This document shows, piece after piece, positions 27,601-36,380 of a stretch of 64,000 nt of DNA. The DNA is from an uncultured Stenotrophomonas sp. Lineage in GTDB: Bacteria; Pseudomonadota; Gammaproteobacteria; Xanthomonadales; Xanthomonadaceae. Numbering within the stretch: position 1 is the stretch's first letter; the number at the start of each line of letters is the position of its first letter. The position numbers and the translations under genes were made by a program. Below the pieces are notes generated by a model that was not told the DNA's origin, made no database searches, and worked only from the letters and a program-made list of their open reading frames with translations. The stretch spans positions 62,001-126,000 of the forward strand of contig NZ_CAJYVQ010000001.1 of assembly GCF_913778665.1 (NCBI RefSeq), given 5' to 3'.

Positions 27601-28560
27601 TCATCGCGACGCCGAGCGCGCCGCCACGCCGGTCACCTGCGCCGGCATCCACATGCCCGGCGTCCAGCCACTGGCGGCCAGGATGGTCTTCGGGTTGTCC
27701 TGCTGGATCAGCGCACGCACCGCCTCCCGCTTGTCCTTGGCCTGCAGGTAGTAGGCCTTGGCAATGCGGTAGCCCACCCAGTAACCCAGGTCGTAAGGCT
27801 CCTGCGAACCGGGCGAGTAGTTGTACAGCCAGGGCGACAGATCGGTGCTGTCCAGGTCGAGTGCGAATGCGCTTTCGATATGCACTTCACGACCGCGCGT
27901 CCACGCGGCGTGGCGCGCATTGCCAACGTTGCCGGAGATCAGTTCGGTGATGAACTCGGCAATCCCTTCGCCCAGCGAAATGCGCAGCACCGTCGCGCGC
28001 GGGTCACCCGGTTCGAAATCGATCAGGCCAGCCTGCTGGATGTGCACGTACTCGTGCGCGATCACGTGCACGAAACGATCCTGCACGTTGGCATTCATGA
28101 AGTCGGCTGCACACAGCGCTTCCAGGCCGATGATCACCCCGCTCTTCGAGGTCAACCCGACCGGCCGGCCGCGGCCCACGGCGATGGTCACCGGAGGGAA
28201 TGTGGTCTGCGGGTAGATGGCCTGCAGGTTGGCGAACACCTGCACCAAGCGCTGCTTCACCGCCGGCAGCTCGGCCAGGCAGTTTCGTCCCTGCGCATAC
28301 AGCTCGGGCTGGTGGGCGATGGATTCGGCGATGCGCTCTGCGGTGACCCGGCGCGCCTTGGCCAGCTCGTCCAGGCCGCTCGAGCCCTCGGCCAGGTAGC
28401 CGCGCAACTGGGCAACGCTGGGCTTGCCGCCCGCGCTGTCGAAAATCGCATAGAAACGACCGACATCCTCGGTGAGGATCTGCGGCCCCGCCGGTGCAGC
28501 CGCCGTGGCCGCGCCTACCGCCCAGGCACAGGCCAGGGCCAGCAGGCGGCGCAGGATCAT
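27601..28560 (-). CDS. Secreted putative zinc metalloprotease (HExxH, DUF2268-like)
   Basis: 319 residues from ATG 28560, chosen because GGAG is 8 nt upstream. The ATG two codons earlier is too close. A signal peptide (LLALACAWAVGAATAAA) precedes a domain with FVHVIAHEYVHIQQAG, a zincin HExxH motif, followed by a downstream Glu in LGEGIAEFI that could be the third ligand. Its C-terminal part includes DLGYWVGYRIAKAYY, seen in the predicted Zn-protease DUF2268 group. Substrate unknown. Confidence 0.8.
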   Translation of the reverse strand: MILRRLLALACAWAVGAATAAAPAGPQILTEDVGRFYAIFDSAGGKPSVAQLRGYLAEGSSGLDELAKARRVTAERIAESIAHQPELYAQGRNCLAELPAVKQRLVQVFANLQAIYPQTTFPPVTIAVGRGRPVGLTSKSGVIIGLEALCAADFMNANVQDRFVHVIAHEYVHIQQAGLIDFEPGDPRATVLRISLGEGIAEFITELISGNVGNARHAAWTRGREVHIESAFALDLDSTDLSPWLYNYSPGSQEPYDLGYWVGYRIAKAYYLQAKDKREAVRALIQQDNPKTILAASGWTPGMWMPAQVTGVAARSASR

Positions 28561-28704
28561 GTACATCGCTCCGTCCTTGGTGGTGTGCATGCAAGGCGCG
28601 CAATTTACCACTCTGCCCGGCCCGCCGCAGCGGGCGGATGCGGCGACCCCGGCGCTGTGCCAGACTCGCTTCGGCACCTGCCATGGAAGATGGAGCACCG
28701 CACG

Positions 28705-29688
28705 ATGATGATCGTTCCCGCGTACTGGGCCGAAGCCCGCGTGCAGGCCCGCTTCCGTGGCCGTGCGCTGGTCGTGCGCCGCTTCGGCTGGTCCGACGAA
28801 GGCCCCACTGAGGCGCAGGCGCATGCCGATGCCCGCGCCAACGAGGCCCTCAATGCCATCGTAGCCGGGCAGGCGCTGCCGCGTCGCGAGGCGCGCAGCA
28901 ACTACGGCGTAGAAGGCGTGCCGATCCGTGAGCAGATCGTGCAGCGCGATGGCGACGTCATCATCACCCGCAACAGTTATGGCGCGCTGTGCCTGAACAG
29001 CCCGGATGTACTGTTCGCCGACATCGACCACGCGCAGCCACCGGCAGGTTGCGTGATGCCTGCAATCGTCGCAGCAGTACTGCTGTTCGCCGGCGCCATC
29101 ATCGGCACCCTGCTCTGGCACTGGCTGGCGGGACTGGTACTGGGGGTGGCAGCGGTAGTGCTGGTCAACACCGCGATGCTGATGCAGCGCAAGCGGCGCC
29201 TGGCCGCGGCCGGTGGCGCCGAAGGCGTGGCCATGCAGCGGGTCGCGGCCTTCAGCGAACGGCATCCGGACTGGCATCTGCGCGCCTACCGCACGCCGGC
29301 CGGACTGCGCGTACTGGCCATGCATGCCACGTTTTCGCCCGAGGACGAGCAGCTGCAGGCGTTTTTCAAGGCACTGGGCACCGACGCCCTGTACGCGCGC
29401 ATGTGCCGGTTGCAGCACTGCTTCCGTGCGCGTCTGACACCGAAGCCCTGGCGTGTTGGCCTGAGGTACCGCATCCGTCCGCCGGTGGCGGCGTGGTCAG
29501 CCGAGCAGGCCAACAACCCGGATCGACTGGCCTGGATTGCCGACTACGAAAAGAAGAGTGCCGGCTTCGCCGCGTGCGCCTACCTGCGCAGTTTCGGTGA
29601 TACCACGCGCATCCATGCCAAGGCCGAGCACGTGCGCGAACTGCACGACCGGCTGGCGCACGCACAGGACCGTCTGCCGCTGGCGTGA
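28705..29688 (+). CDS. Two-span membrane protein of unknown function
   Basis: 327 residues from ATG 28705, 9 nt after GGAG. An in-frame ATG at 28690 overlaps that site. The N-terminal domain (WAEARVQARFRGRALVVRRF) is followed by a hydrophobic hairpin (about residues 113-158) and a soluble C-terminal domain with HATFSPEDEQLQAFFKALGTD. It resembles a family common in Xanthomonadaceae with no known role. No operon partner is evident. Confidence 0.72.
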   Translation: MMIVPAYWAEARVQARFRGRALVVRRFGWSDEGPTEAQAHADARANEALNAIVAGQALPRREARSNYGVEGVPIREQIVQRDGDVIITRNSYGALCLNSPDVLFADIDHAQPPAGCVMPAIVAAVLLFAGAIIGTLLWHWLAGLVLGVAAVVLVNTAMLMQRKRRLAAAGGAEGVAMQRVAAFSERHPDWHLRAYRTPAGLRVLAMHATFSPEDEQLQAFFKALGTDALYARMCRLQHCFRARLTPKPWRVGLRYRIRPPVAAWSAEQANNPDRLAWIADYEKKSAGFAACAYLRSFGDTTRIHAKAEHVRELHDRLAHAQDRLPLA

Positions 29689-29698
29689 GGGCGGGTAC

Positions 29699-30019
29699 TC
29701 AGTCAGCGCTCTGCACGAACGGCTGCCCTGCCAGGGTAGTGCCCAGCCGCACCGCGATCTGTTGACCGTCCTTTTCGAAGGTCGTCGCACACTGCTTTCC
29801 GTCCTTCTGGCATCCAACTTCCGGAAAGCCGTCCAGCGATTCTGGCGCGCCCTGCGCAGGTTCAGCCCGCCAGCCTGCGGCATCCAGCAGGCGCTTGGCC
29901 TTGGCGTAGGGCATGCCGGCGATGATCCCCAGCTGCACCAGCTCGGTGGGCAGTGGCTGCGCACCTGCAGTTGAGACCAGGAACAACGACAACGTTGCAG
30001 CAAGAAGGATGGCTTTCAT
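29699..30019 (-). CDS. Small secreted protein of unknown function
   Basis: 106 residues with a clear Sec signal peptide (ILLAATLSLFLVSTAGA, cleavage near residue 20). The mature part has LGIIAGMPYAKAKRLLDAAG, a PASTA/BamE-like short helix pattern, and two Cys (VGCQKDGKQC) that could form a disulfide. It converges with the preceding membrane protein gene. Function unknown. Confidence 0.7.
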   Translation of the reverse strand: MKAILLAATLSLFLVSTAGAQPLPTELVQLGIIAGMPYAKAKRLLDAAGWRAEPAQGAPESLDGFPEVGCQKDGKQCATTFEKDGQQIAVRLGTTLAGQPFVQSAD

Positions 30020-30187
30020 TGCACCGACCCGGGACGGACTTACAGGTTCAGCCTAGACCATTTGCATGCCATGCGAATGTGCCGGTAACACGTCGTTACC
30101 GAGTCTCCACAGTTGATTGCAGAGCACTTGCGGCTGTTTGCAGGCCGACGGGCAGCCGAGCGTGGGCTCGGTGCTGCAGCAGGATGC

Positions 30188-30215
30188 AGGAAGGCCACCC
30201 GGAGGTGGCCTTCCT
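30188..30215. terminator. Strong hairpin downstream of the S9 peptidase
   Basis: A 12-bp perfect stem AGGAAGGCCACC/GGTGGCCTTCCT encloses a 4-nt loop just past the peptidase stop. No T-run on the minus strand, so termination efficiency is uncertain. Confidence 0.55.
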
Positions 30216-30221
30216 GTTCCC

Positions 30222-32684
30222 TTACTTGGCGTTCTTCACATACGTGTCGAACCAGTTCAGCATTTCCGCCACCAGCTGCTCGTTCGATTCCAGCGCGGTG
30301 TACCAGTGCGGCTCGTTCGGCAGCATCACCAGGCGGGTGGTACCGCCGTTGCCGCGGATCGCCTGGTACAGCTTGCGCGACTGGAACGGCTCGGTGCCCG
30401 GATTGGCATCGTCCTCACCGTGGACCAGCAGCAGCGGCAGCTTGATCTTGTCGGCATAGAAGAACGGCGACGCCTTCAGGTACACGTCCTGCGCCTGCCA
30501 CACCGAGCGGCGCTCGTTCTGGAAGCCGAATGGGGTGAAGGTCTTGTTGTACGAGCCACTGGTCGCCACGCCGGCCTTGAACAGGTTGGTGTGGGCAATC
30601 AGGTTGGCGGTCATCAGGCCGCCATGGCTGTGACCGGTCACGCCAATGCGGTTGCGATCGACCACGCCCATGTCCACCGCCTTGTCCACCGCCGCCTTGG
30701 CGTCGGCTTCCAGCTGCTCCAGGTAGGTGTCGTAGGCGTTCTTCGGGTCGCCCACGATCGGGAACGAGGCGTTGTCGATGATCGCGTAACCGGCCAGCAG
30801 CATCAGGCGGTACGGCTGCAGACGGGTAAAGGTCTGCTGCGAACCGGACACCTGGCCCGCCTGTGCCGCGTTGGCGAAGTCGGCCGGATACGCGTACAGG
30901 ATTGCCGGCACGCGCTGGCCTTCCTTGTAGCCGGGCGGCGTGTACAGGGTGAACGACAAATCCACGCCGTCGGCACGCTTGTAGGTCACCAGCTGTTTCT
31001 TGATCTGGCGCACTTCCGGCGTCGGGTCGACCAGCCGGGTCAGCGCGGTGGCGCTGGATGCGAACTGCGCCTCGCCGGCCTTCGCGTCGGCCACCGCCTC
31101 ACCCTGCTGGCGGACGAAGGCATTCGGCGGATCGATCACCGACTGGTGCCAGGTCAGGTAGCGCCCCGGCGTGTTGCTGAAACCGAGGAACTGTTCGTAG
31201 GCATCGGCACTGCTGCGGAACAGGCGCTCGCTCTTCAGCGTGCCCAGGTCGAGGCGGTCCAGGAACGGACGGTCACCCTGCGGCGAGGCACCACGGCCGC
31301 TGAGAAACACGTGGTTTCCATCCTGACGCACGACCTGCGCGCCATTCGGCAGGCGGGTGAAGACCAGGTTGCCAGGGTTACCGTACAGCTCATCGCTGGA
31401 CATGTCCCACAGCAGGCGGCCTTCCTTCTTCGGCTGGTCCACATCGACGATGCGGGTCTGCATCCAGTGGCGGTTCTCGTCGTTCTCGTACTGGAACGCC
31501 ACGGCAGGATCGGCGGTCCACGCGAAGCCTTCGAAGCGCTGCGCGGTGCGGGTGATTTCGGTCGCCTTGCCGTTGAACGGTGCCTTCAGCATCAGCACGC
31601 GGTCGCGGTGCGGCACGTTGACCTTCCAGTCGCCCTTGTCCAGCGCTTCGGCATAGACCAGGGTGGCCGGATCGGTGGCACGCCAGTCGAAACCACGCGG
31701 GCCTTCCGGCACGCCGTGCACCGGCACGCGGTCGGCCAGCGGCAGGCTGGCGATCGGCGTGGACTTGCCGCTGGCGATATCCAGCACGGCCACGTCGTTG
31801 GCGAAGCGCTGGTAGGTCACCGCATGCGAATACGGCGCCTTGATCGACTCGGTCAGCACGTGCACGCCATCGGGCGCGGCGCTGACCTCGTTGAACAGCG
31901 CCGGCTGCCCGACCGAGCGCACGCTGCCGGCGGCAGTATCGACCACGGCCAGCTGCGAGGCACCGTAATAGGCGAACAGCTTCTCGTCGTGCACGCTGGT
32001 CAGCGTGTCGCGTGCTTCGTAGGTGCTGCTTTCGCCGCTGCTGCCCAGCGACTCCTGTGCATCCGGGCCGGTCGGCACGCCACCGTCGGACGGCGCCGGG
32101 CCCTGGTTGGCCGGCACCAGCTTCACCAGCAGGTTCTGGCTGCCGCCCAGCCACTGCACGGTGTTGCCGAAGATCGGGTTCAACTGCACGTTCGGGATCT
32201 GCTTTACCTGCCCGGTGGCGGCGTCGCCCACCCACAGCTGCACGCTGGTATCGACCGCATTCTGGAAGGCGAAATGGCTGCCATCGGCCGACCACAGCGC
32301 GCCCGTGGCGCAGCCCTGCGGCAGGTTGACCTTGGTCTGCCTGGCGCTGGCGATATCCACCAGGGTGAAGTCGGCCACGCAGGCGGGGATGCCGTAGCCA
32401 CCCGGGGTGTCATGACGGCTGCGGTTCTTCGGCTCCAGGCGCACGCCGGCCAGTTTGAGGTAGGGCTGCGCGACCCGGCTGATCGAAGGATACGTCTGCG
32501 CGGTGGTCAGCAGCAGGCGCTGCCCGCCCGGGGCCACGTTCGGCGTCGGCGGCGGCGGTGCCTTCAGCACCTTGAGCAGGTGTTCCGGCGGCTTCGCGTA
32601 ATCGGCAAGCGCCGGGCCAGCGGCCAACAGGCCGAAGGTGGCGACGGCAACGGCCGCCGCCAGAGAGGTTCGACGGATGAGCAT
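30222..32684 (-). CDS. Secreted prolyl-oligopeptidase-family peptidase, glutamyl-endopeptidase-like (S9D)
   Basis: 820 residues from ATG 32684, with AGGGG at 7 nt. The signal peptide ends near residue 28 (AAGPALADYAKPP). A beta-propeller region precedes an alpha/beta-hydrolase domain with Ser686 in GHSHGGLMTANLIAH, Asp759 in GEDDANPGTEPF and His793 in NEPHWYTALES. The surrounding TFTPFGFQNERRSVWQA matches plant chloroplast glutamyl endopeptidase more closely than dipeptidyl peptidase IV. It should cleave small peptides after Glu in the periplasm. A promoter-like pair lies upstream. Confidence 0.88.
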   Translation of the reverse strand: MLIRRTSLAAAVAVATFGLLAAGPALADYAKPPEHLLKVLKAPPPPTPNVAPGGQRLLLTTAQTYPSISRVAQPYLKLAGVRLEPKNRSRHDTPGGYGIPACVADFTLVDIASARQTKVNLPQGCATGALWSADGSHFAFQNAVDTSVQLWVGDAATGQVKQIPNVQLNPIFGNTVQWLGGSQNLLVKLVPANQGPAPSDGGVPTGPDAQESLGSSGESSTYEARDTLTSVHDEKLFAYYGASQLAVVDTAAGSVRSVGQPALFNEVSAAPDGVHVLTESIKAPYSHAVTYQRFANDVAVLDIASGKSTPIASLPLADRVPVHGVPEGPRGFDWRATDPATLVYAEALDKGDWKVNVPHRDRVLMLKAPFNGKATEITRTAQRFEGFAWTADPAVAFQYENDENRHWMQTRIVDVDQPKKEGRLLWDMSSDELYGNPGNLVFTRLPNGAQVVRQDGNHVFLSGRGASPQGDRPFLDRLDLGTLKSERLFRSSADAYEQFLGFSNTPGRYLTWHQSVIDPPNAFVRQQGEAVADAKAGEAQFASSATALTRLVDPTPEVRQIKKQLVTYKRADGVDLSFTLYTPPGYKEGQRVPAILYAYPADFANAAQAGQVSGSQQTFTRLQPYRLMLLAGYAIIDNASFPIVGDPKNAYDTYLEQLEADAKAAVDKAVDMGVVDRNRIGVTGHSHGGLMTANLIAHTNLFKAGVATSGSYNKTFTPFGFQNERRSVWQAQDVYLKASPFFYADKIKLPLLLVHGEDDANPGTEPFQSRKLYQAIRGNGGTTRLVMLPNEPHWYTALESNEQLVAEMLNWFDTYVKNAK

Positions 32685-32733
32685 CCTTATCCCCTGGGGT
32701 GTGAATGGGAGCCCGGGACCGGGCAAGAGCCCG

Positions 32734-32761
32734 AATCTAGCACCGCAGGGGTTGTCGTGAA
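32734..32761 (-). promoter_or_regulatory. Candidate sigma70 promoter of the S9 peptidase
   Basis: On the minus strand TTCACG, a 16-bp spacer, then TAGATT. The -10 lies about 50 bp before ATG 32684. Confidence 0.4.
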
Positions 32762-32852
32762 TGGGCCGGAAGGGCTAGTGGCCGGATGGGGCAAAGTGCG
32801 CACGCCCGGATAGACCGACGGTGTGCCGGCCTCTGCCAGGCGTGGCCTGCCG

Positions 32853-33182
32853 TCACTGCTGGGCATGCAGATCCCAGGCGGTGAGGTAATCGGGGTCGAC
32901 CACGATCATGCCGCTGTTGCGCATGCGGTACTCGCCGGGCTCGGCGCGCTGGTACTGGTCGAGCATCGGCGGCAGGTAGCGCTCATGGCCGTCGTCTTCG
33001 TCGGCCAGCACCACACCTTCGTAGGCACTGATGCGCAGCACGGTGCCAGCGTACTGCTCAAGCCCCTGAACCTGGCCGTCGCCGCCATAGCGGGTGACAC
33101 CGACCAGCACGACCTTGCCGATCATTTCCTCGGCCTTGGCATCGTCCAGGGGGGGCAGCATGGGATTGAATTCGTCGCTCAT
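32853..33182 (-). CDS. Small conserved cytosolic protein of unknown function
   Basis: 109 residues from ATG 33182, with a strong GGAGGTG ribosome-binding site. The acidic sequence MSDEFNPMLPPLDDAKAEEM is followed by an SH3-like or Sm-like beta stretch (KVVLVGVTRYGGDGQVQGLE, AGTVLRISAYEGVVLADED), which suggests a small barrel fold. No signal or membrane segment. Function unknown. Confidence 0.75.
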   Translation of the reverse strand: MSDEFNPMLPPLDDAKAEEMIGKVVLVGVTRYGGDGQVQGLEQYAGTVLRISAYEGVVLADEDDGHERYLPPMLDQYQRAEPGEYRMRNSGMIVVDPDYLTAWDLHAQQ

Positions 33183-33390
33183 CGGTGCACCTCCAAAGCC
33201 TCTGGGGACATTGTGGATCCGGCGGCCGTCCGCGTTGCCGATGCCGACGGCAACGCAGGGGTTCATCTCGGGGCGCGACCAGCTGGATCGCAGGACCCGG
33301 CGGGCAACGCGTGAGTCTCGATGCATGAACGGTGTCTGGAACGGCGGGGACCGCCATCCTTGCCGATGGCGTGACCGTGTCAGGCCAGGG

Positions 33391-33450
33391 TCAACACCAC
33401 GCGTTGCGTTGCATACACGGTGAAGCGTGACAGCTGCACTCTAGCGGCAT
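33391..33450 (-). CDS. Candidate 19-residue Cys-rich small ORF
   Basis: ATG 33450 follows AGGAGG by 5 nt, an ideal ribosome-binding site. The product MPLECSCHASPCMQRNAWC has five Cys in 19 residues. A neighbouring frame on the same strand (VQLSRFTVYATQRVVLTLA) also ends near here and looks like the tail of a protein, so a decayed gene is the alternative. Low confidence. Confidence 0.2.
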   Translation of the reverse strand: MPLECSCHASPCMQRNAWC

Positions 33451-33627
33451 GACGGCCTCCTGTTGAAGGTCACACGCGGGTGTGTTGCTCCGTTGGAACG
33501 AATGCTGCCACTGCGCGCGGAAGGAACAAGTGAAGATTGCGGCCGGCCTGTACGAGGCGATTCGGGCGGTACCCGTTCATTAAGTTGGCGCCCGCGCCGC
33601 CACGGCGCGTCTGCCGTGACGCCACGC

Positions 33628-33633
33628 TAGAAT
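33628..33633 (+). promoter_or_regulatory. -10-like TAGAAT box, possible leaderless start
   Basis: TAGAAT ends 6 bp before ATG 33640. If used, transcription would start at or next to the start codon. No Shine-Dalgarno precedes this ATG. Confidence 0.4.
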
Positions 33634-33639
33634 GCACGC

Positions 33640-34416
33640 ATGCGCACCGTCCATGCCCTCCGCTACATCACCCCGCTGCGGGAAGGTGGCTCCCTGCCTG
33701 CGGTGGTCGAGACCGACGACGACGGCATGGCCGTGCTGAAATTCCGTGGCGCCGGCCAAGGCCCGAAGGCGTTGATCGCCGAGCTGATCGCCGGCGAGAT
33801 GGCGCGCACGCTGGGCCTGCCGATTCCGGAAATCCTGTTCGTCGAACTGGACCGTGAGTTCGCCCGCACCGAGCCGGACCCGGAGATCCAGGAGCTGATC
33901 CGTGCCAGCGAGGGCCTGAACCTGGGCCTGGACTACCTGCCGGGTGCGATCAATTACGACCCCGCCGCGATGCCGGTGGACGCCGACCTGGCATCGCGCA
34001 TCGTCTGGTTCGATGCGTTCACCAGCAATGTCGATCGCACCACGCGCAATCCCAACCTGATGGTGTGGCACCGCCAGCTGTACCTGATCGACCACGGTGC
34101 GGCGATGTATTTCCACCACGACTGGGCCAACGCCGGCGATGCCTGCGAGAGGCCGTTCGTGCTGATCCGCGACCATGTACTGCTGTCTTTCGCCAGCCGC
34201 ATCGCCGAGGTGGATGCGGAACTGGCTGCACGCCTGACCGATGCCGAGATCGAGCGCATCGTCGGCCTGGTGCCGGACAGCTGGCTGGTGGGCGAGCCGG
34301 CGTTCGACAGCCCGCAGGCCTATCGGCAGGGCTACATCGACTATCTCAAGCACCGCCTGAAGGTGCGTGCGGTGTTCGTGCAGGAGGCCATCCGTGCCCA
34401 CGCTGCACACGTATGA
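33640..34416 (+). CDS. HipA-like kinase-fold protein
   Basis: 258 residues, much shorter than canonical HipA (about 440). The phosphatidylinositol-kinase-like core is visible: a Gly/Lys region (VLKFRGAGQGPKALIAELIA), the catalytic loop DAFTSNVDRTTRNPN (residues 125-139), and LIDHG, the metal-binding DxG equivalent (Asp151). There is no HipB antitoxin gene. Instead a DUF3037 gene overlaps its 3' end by 23 bp. Toxin, kinase or regulatory role is open. Confidence 0.8.
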   Translation: MRTVHALRYITPLREGGSLPAVVETDDDGMAVLKFRGAGQGPKALIAELIAGEMARTLGLPIPEILFVELDREFARTEPDPEIQELIRASEGLNLGLDYLPGAINYDPAAMPVDADLASRIVWFDAFTSNVDRTTRNPNLMVWHRQLYLIDHGAAMYFHHDWANAGDACERPFVLIRDHVLLSFASRIAEVDAELAARLTDAEIERIVGLVPDSWLVGEPAFDSPQAYRQGYIDYLKHRLKVRAVFVQEAIRAHAAHV

Positions 34417-34795
34417 CTATGCGGTCATCCGCGTGGTACCGCGGGTGGAACGCGAAGAGTTCATCAATGTCGGGGTGATCGTGTCCTGTCCCGGTGCACG
34501 GCACCTCGAAGCAGCCATCGAGATCGATCCGGCACGCCTGCGCGCATTCGCGCCGGCGCTGGACCAGGAGGCATTGCAGCCGTGGCTGGATGCGATCGTG
34601 GCGATCTGCCGCGGTGACGCCACGGCCGGACCGATTGCGCAGCTGCCCGCGCGCGCGCGCTTCCACTTCCTCACGGCCAAGCGCAGCTCGATCGTGCAGA
34701 TGTCGAGCACGCATGTGGGCCGCACCGCCAATCCGGCCGGTGTGGTGGAGCATCTGATGACGAAGATGGTGCGGGTGCCGGCCGCGACCGGGTGA
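34394..34795 (+). CDS. DUF3037 protein paired with the HipA-like kinase
   Basis: 133 residues from GTG 34394, with AGGAGG upstream inside the preceding gene. The family start YDYAVIRVVPRVEREEFINV and GVIVSC, then FLTAKRSSIVQMSSTHVG, identify DUF3037. This family is recurrently found directly after HipA-like kinases, and the overlap implies tight co-expression. Biochemical function is not established. Confidence 0.85.
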   Translation: MPTLHTYDYAVIRVVPRVEREEFINVGVIVSCPGARHLEAAIEIDPARLRAFAPALDQEALQPWLDAIVAICRGDATAGPIAQLPARARFHFLTAKRSSIVQMSSTHVGRTANPAGVVEHLMTKMVRVPAATG

Positions 34796-34805
34796 CGTCG
34801 GCTGG

Positions 34806-34892
34806 GTAGAGTCGACTATTAGTCGACTGCCGTTCGCGGAAAGATCGAAGCGCCCGCGCTTCGCGCGCTATTCGACCAACGATCGACTCTAC
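34806..34892. repeat. SMAG/REP dimer, GTCGAC subtype
   Basis: GTAGAGTCGACTATTAGTCG on the left and an inverted unit ending GATCGACTCTAC on the right, with a GC-rich spacer. Arms within each unit pair as GTCGACT-type dyads. Confidence 0.8.
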
Positions 34893-34909
34893 ATCCATCG
34901 GCCCCACGC

Positions 34910-36325
34910 TCACTGCAACGGCAACCGCCGCGCGATGTAGTTGACCACGTTGCCGATCGCGTCCGGATCAACATTGGCCAAGCCAACGATCACATAACCC
35001 TGCGCGGGCATCACCACGATGGCGCTGTTCGACCCCGGCGCACCGCCTTCGTGGCCGTACTGGTGTTCCCTGCCCTCGCCCTGCACCACGAAGCCAAAGC
35101 CATACCAGCGCTTGTGGTTCTGCGCCGTGGTGGCCTGCTGCAGCAGTGCCGGCGAGACCAGCTGTCCGCCGCGCAACGCCTCGGCGAACCTCAGCATGTC
35201 GGTGGCCGTGCTGTAACCACCGCCAGCGGACATGCCGCGCCAAGGCAGCGACTTCGTTTCACGCGTCCATCGCCCGTTCGTCTTCGTGTAGGCGACGGCA
35301 CGCTGAGGCACCTTCACCGTTTCTGGTTCGAAGCCGGTGCCGGTCATCCCCGCCGGTCGCAGGATGTGCTGTTCCACATAGGCATAGTACGACTGCCCTG
35401 AAACGGCCTCGATGATGCGCCCAAGCACGATGAAGCCATAGTTGGAGTAGCTGTCCTGGCTGCCGGGCGTGAACTGCGGTGCATCCTTGGCGAAGCGTTG
35501 CACGTAGTCATCCAGCGTCTTCAGCGACGCCGAATACTGGTCGAAATCATCGCCGAAAAAATCGCCAAGGCCGCTGGTGTGGGTCAACAACTGGCGCACG
35601 GTCACCTCAGCGGCGACCGCCTTGTTCGGGTAGTCGGGCAGGTGCTTGCCGATCGTATCGTCCAGCCCCAGCTCGCCGGCCTGTACCAGCTGCAGGATGG
35701 CCACCGAGGTGAACATCTTGTTGGACGACGCCAGGCGGAACTGCGTCCCTGCATCGACCGCTTCGTTCGCGCTGCGGTTTGCCAGGCCTGCGTGCCAGTC
35801 CAGCAGCACGCGCCCGTTCTGCGCCACCCGCACGCTACCCGACAGCGCATCCTCAGCGGCCAAGGCGTCGAGCTTTGCGCGGGCGTCAGCCATCAGCTGC
35901 GGCAAGGCGACGCGTGCGGGCTGGTATTTTTCCGGCGTGGGCATGCCTTCCAGCTGGAACAGCTTCAGATGTTCCGGATGGGCCGGGTCCATTTCCGCGG
36001 TCACCAGCATTGCACGCTCGGTCTGCTGCGCCAGCACCAGCAGCTTCGCCTGCAATGGCGTGCTCTCACGCACCTCCAGCACCTTCAGCGCGCCGGTCGA
36101 CGCGCGGAACTCCAGATAGTCCTGCGGAGTGCTGCCTTCCTTCTTGGCGTAACGTTCGGCGAAGGCCTGCAATTGCTCAAGGCTGCCGGCATTGAACGCA
36201 GCCAGCCAGTCATCAGCCGCGCGTCGCGCCTCAGGAGCGGGCGGCGCAGCCTGCGCAGCGCCCATGCACAACAGCATCAACAAGGCCCATAGCAATGGGC
36301 GGGCAGAAAGACAGCGCACGAACAT
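34910..36325 (-). CDS. Secreted serine hydrolase, beta-lactamase/esterase fold
   Basis: 471 residues from ATG 36325, with AAGGAA upstream. A signal peptide (LLWALLMLLCMGAAQAA) precedes an extra N-terminal domain (about 25-150), then a penicillin-binding-fold domain: the SxxK motif in RLASSNKMF, YxN in DSYSNYGF, and the HxG-type motif in YGHEGGAPGSN. Such class-C-like proteins are often esterases or peptidases rather than true beta-lactamases. A TAGGAT -10-like box lies at 36357-36362. REP dimers of the same subtype lie on both sides. Confidence 0.85.
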   Translation of the reverse strand: MFVRCLSARPLLWALLMLLCMGAAQAAPPAPEARRAADDWLAAFNAGSLEQLQAFAERYAKKEGSTPQDYLEFRASTGALKVLEVRESTPLQAKLLVLAQQTERAMLVTAEMDPAHPEHLKLFQLEGMPTPEKYQPARVALPQLMADARAKLDALAAEDALSGSVRVAQNGRVLLDWHAGLANRSANEAVDAGTQFRLASSNKMFTSVAILQLVQAGELGLDDTIGKHLPDYPNKAVAAEVTVRQLLTHTSGLGDFFGDDFDQYSASLKTLDDYVQRFAKDAPQFTPGSQDSYSNYGFIVLGRIIEAVSGQSYYAYVEQHILRPAGMTGTGFEPETVKVPQRAVAYTKTNGRWTRETKSLPWRGMSAGGGYSTATDMLRFAEALRGGQLVSPALLQQATTAQNHKRWYGFGFVVQGEGREHQYGHEGGAPGSNSAIVVMPAQGYVIVGLANVDPDAIGNVVNYIARRLPLQ

Positions 36326-36380
36326 GGCGATTCCTTCGCAGACGAGGCGTGGCGCCATCCTAGCCCAATGCCACGGCGGG

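Larger units (their letters stand above)
33183..33639. other. 457-bp gene-poor intergenic region
   Basis: The largest gap in the window. It lacks REP units and long ORFs with coding character. It contains the promoter of the gene at 33640, and on the minus strand one short ORF with a strong ribosome-binding site (33391-33450). Otherwise nothing is recognised. A regulatory RNA or a decayed gene cannot be excluded. Confidence 0.5.

Noticed and set aside
27601-29418. Extended minus-strand frame giving a 605-residue product
   Set aside because: The upstream half runs antisense to another gene, and the signal peptide begins at 28560 after a proper ribosome-binding site.
30117-32813. Long open frame opposite the S9 peptidase
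   Set aside because: Same reason: it has no domain similarity, and the peptidase with signal peptide and triad lies on the other strand.
33640-34416. Full HipBA toxin-antitoxin system
   Set aside because: No HipB-type gene is adjacent and the kinase is much shorter than HipA, so only the HipA-like label is kept.
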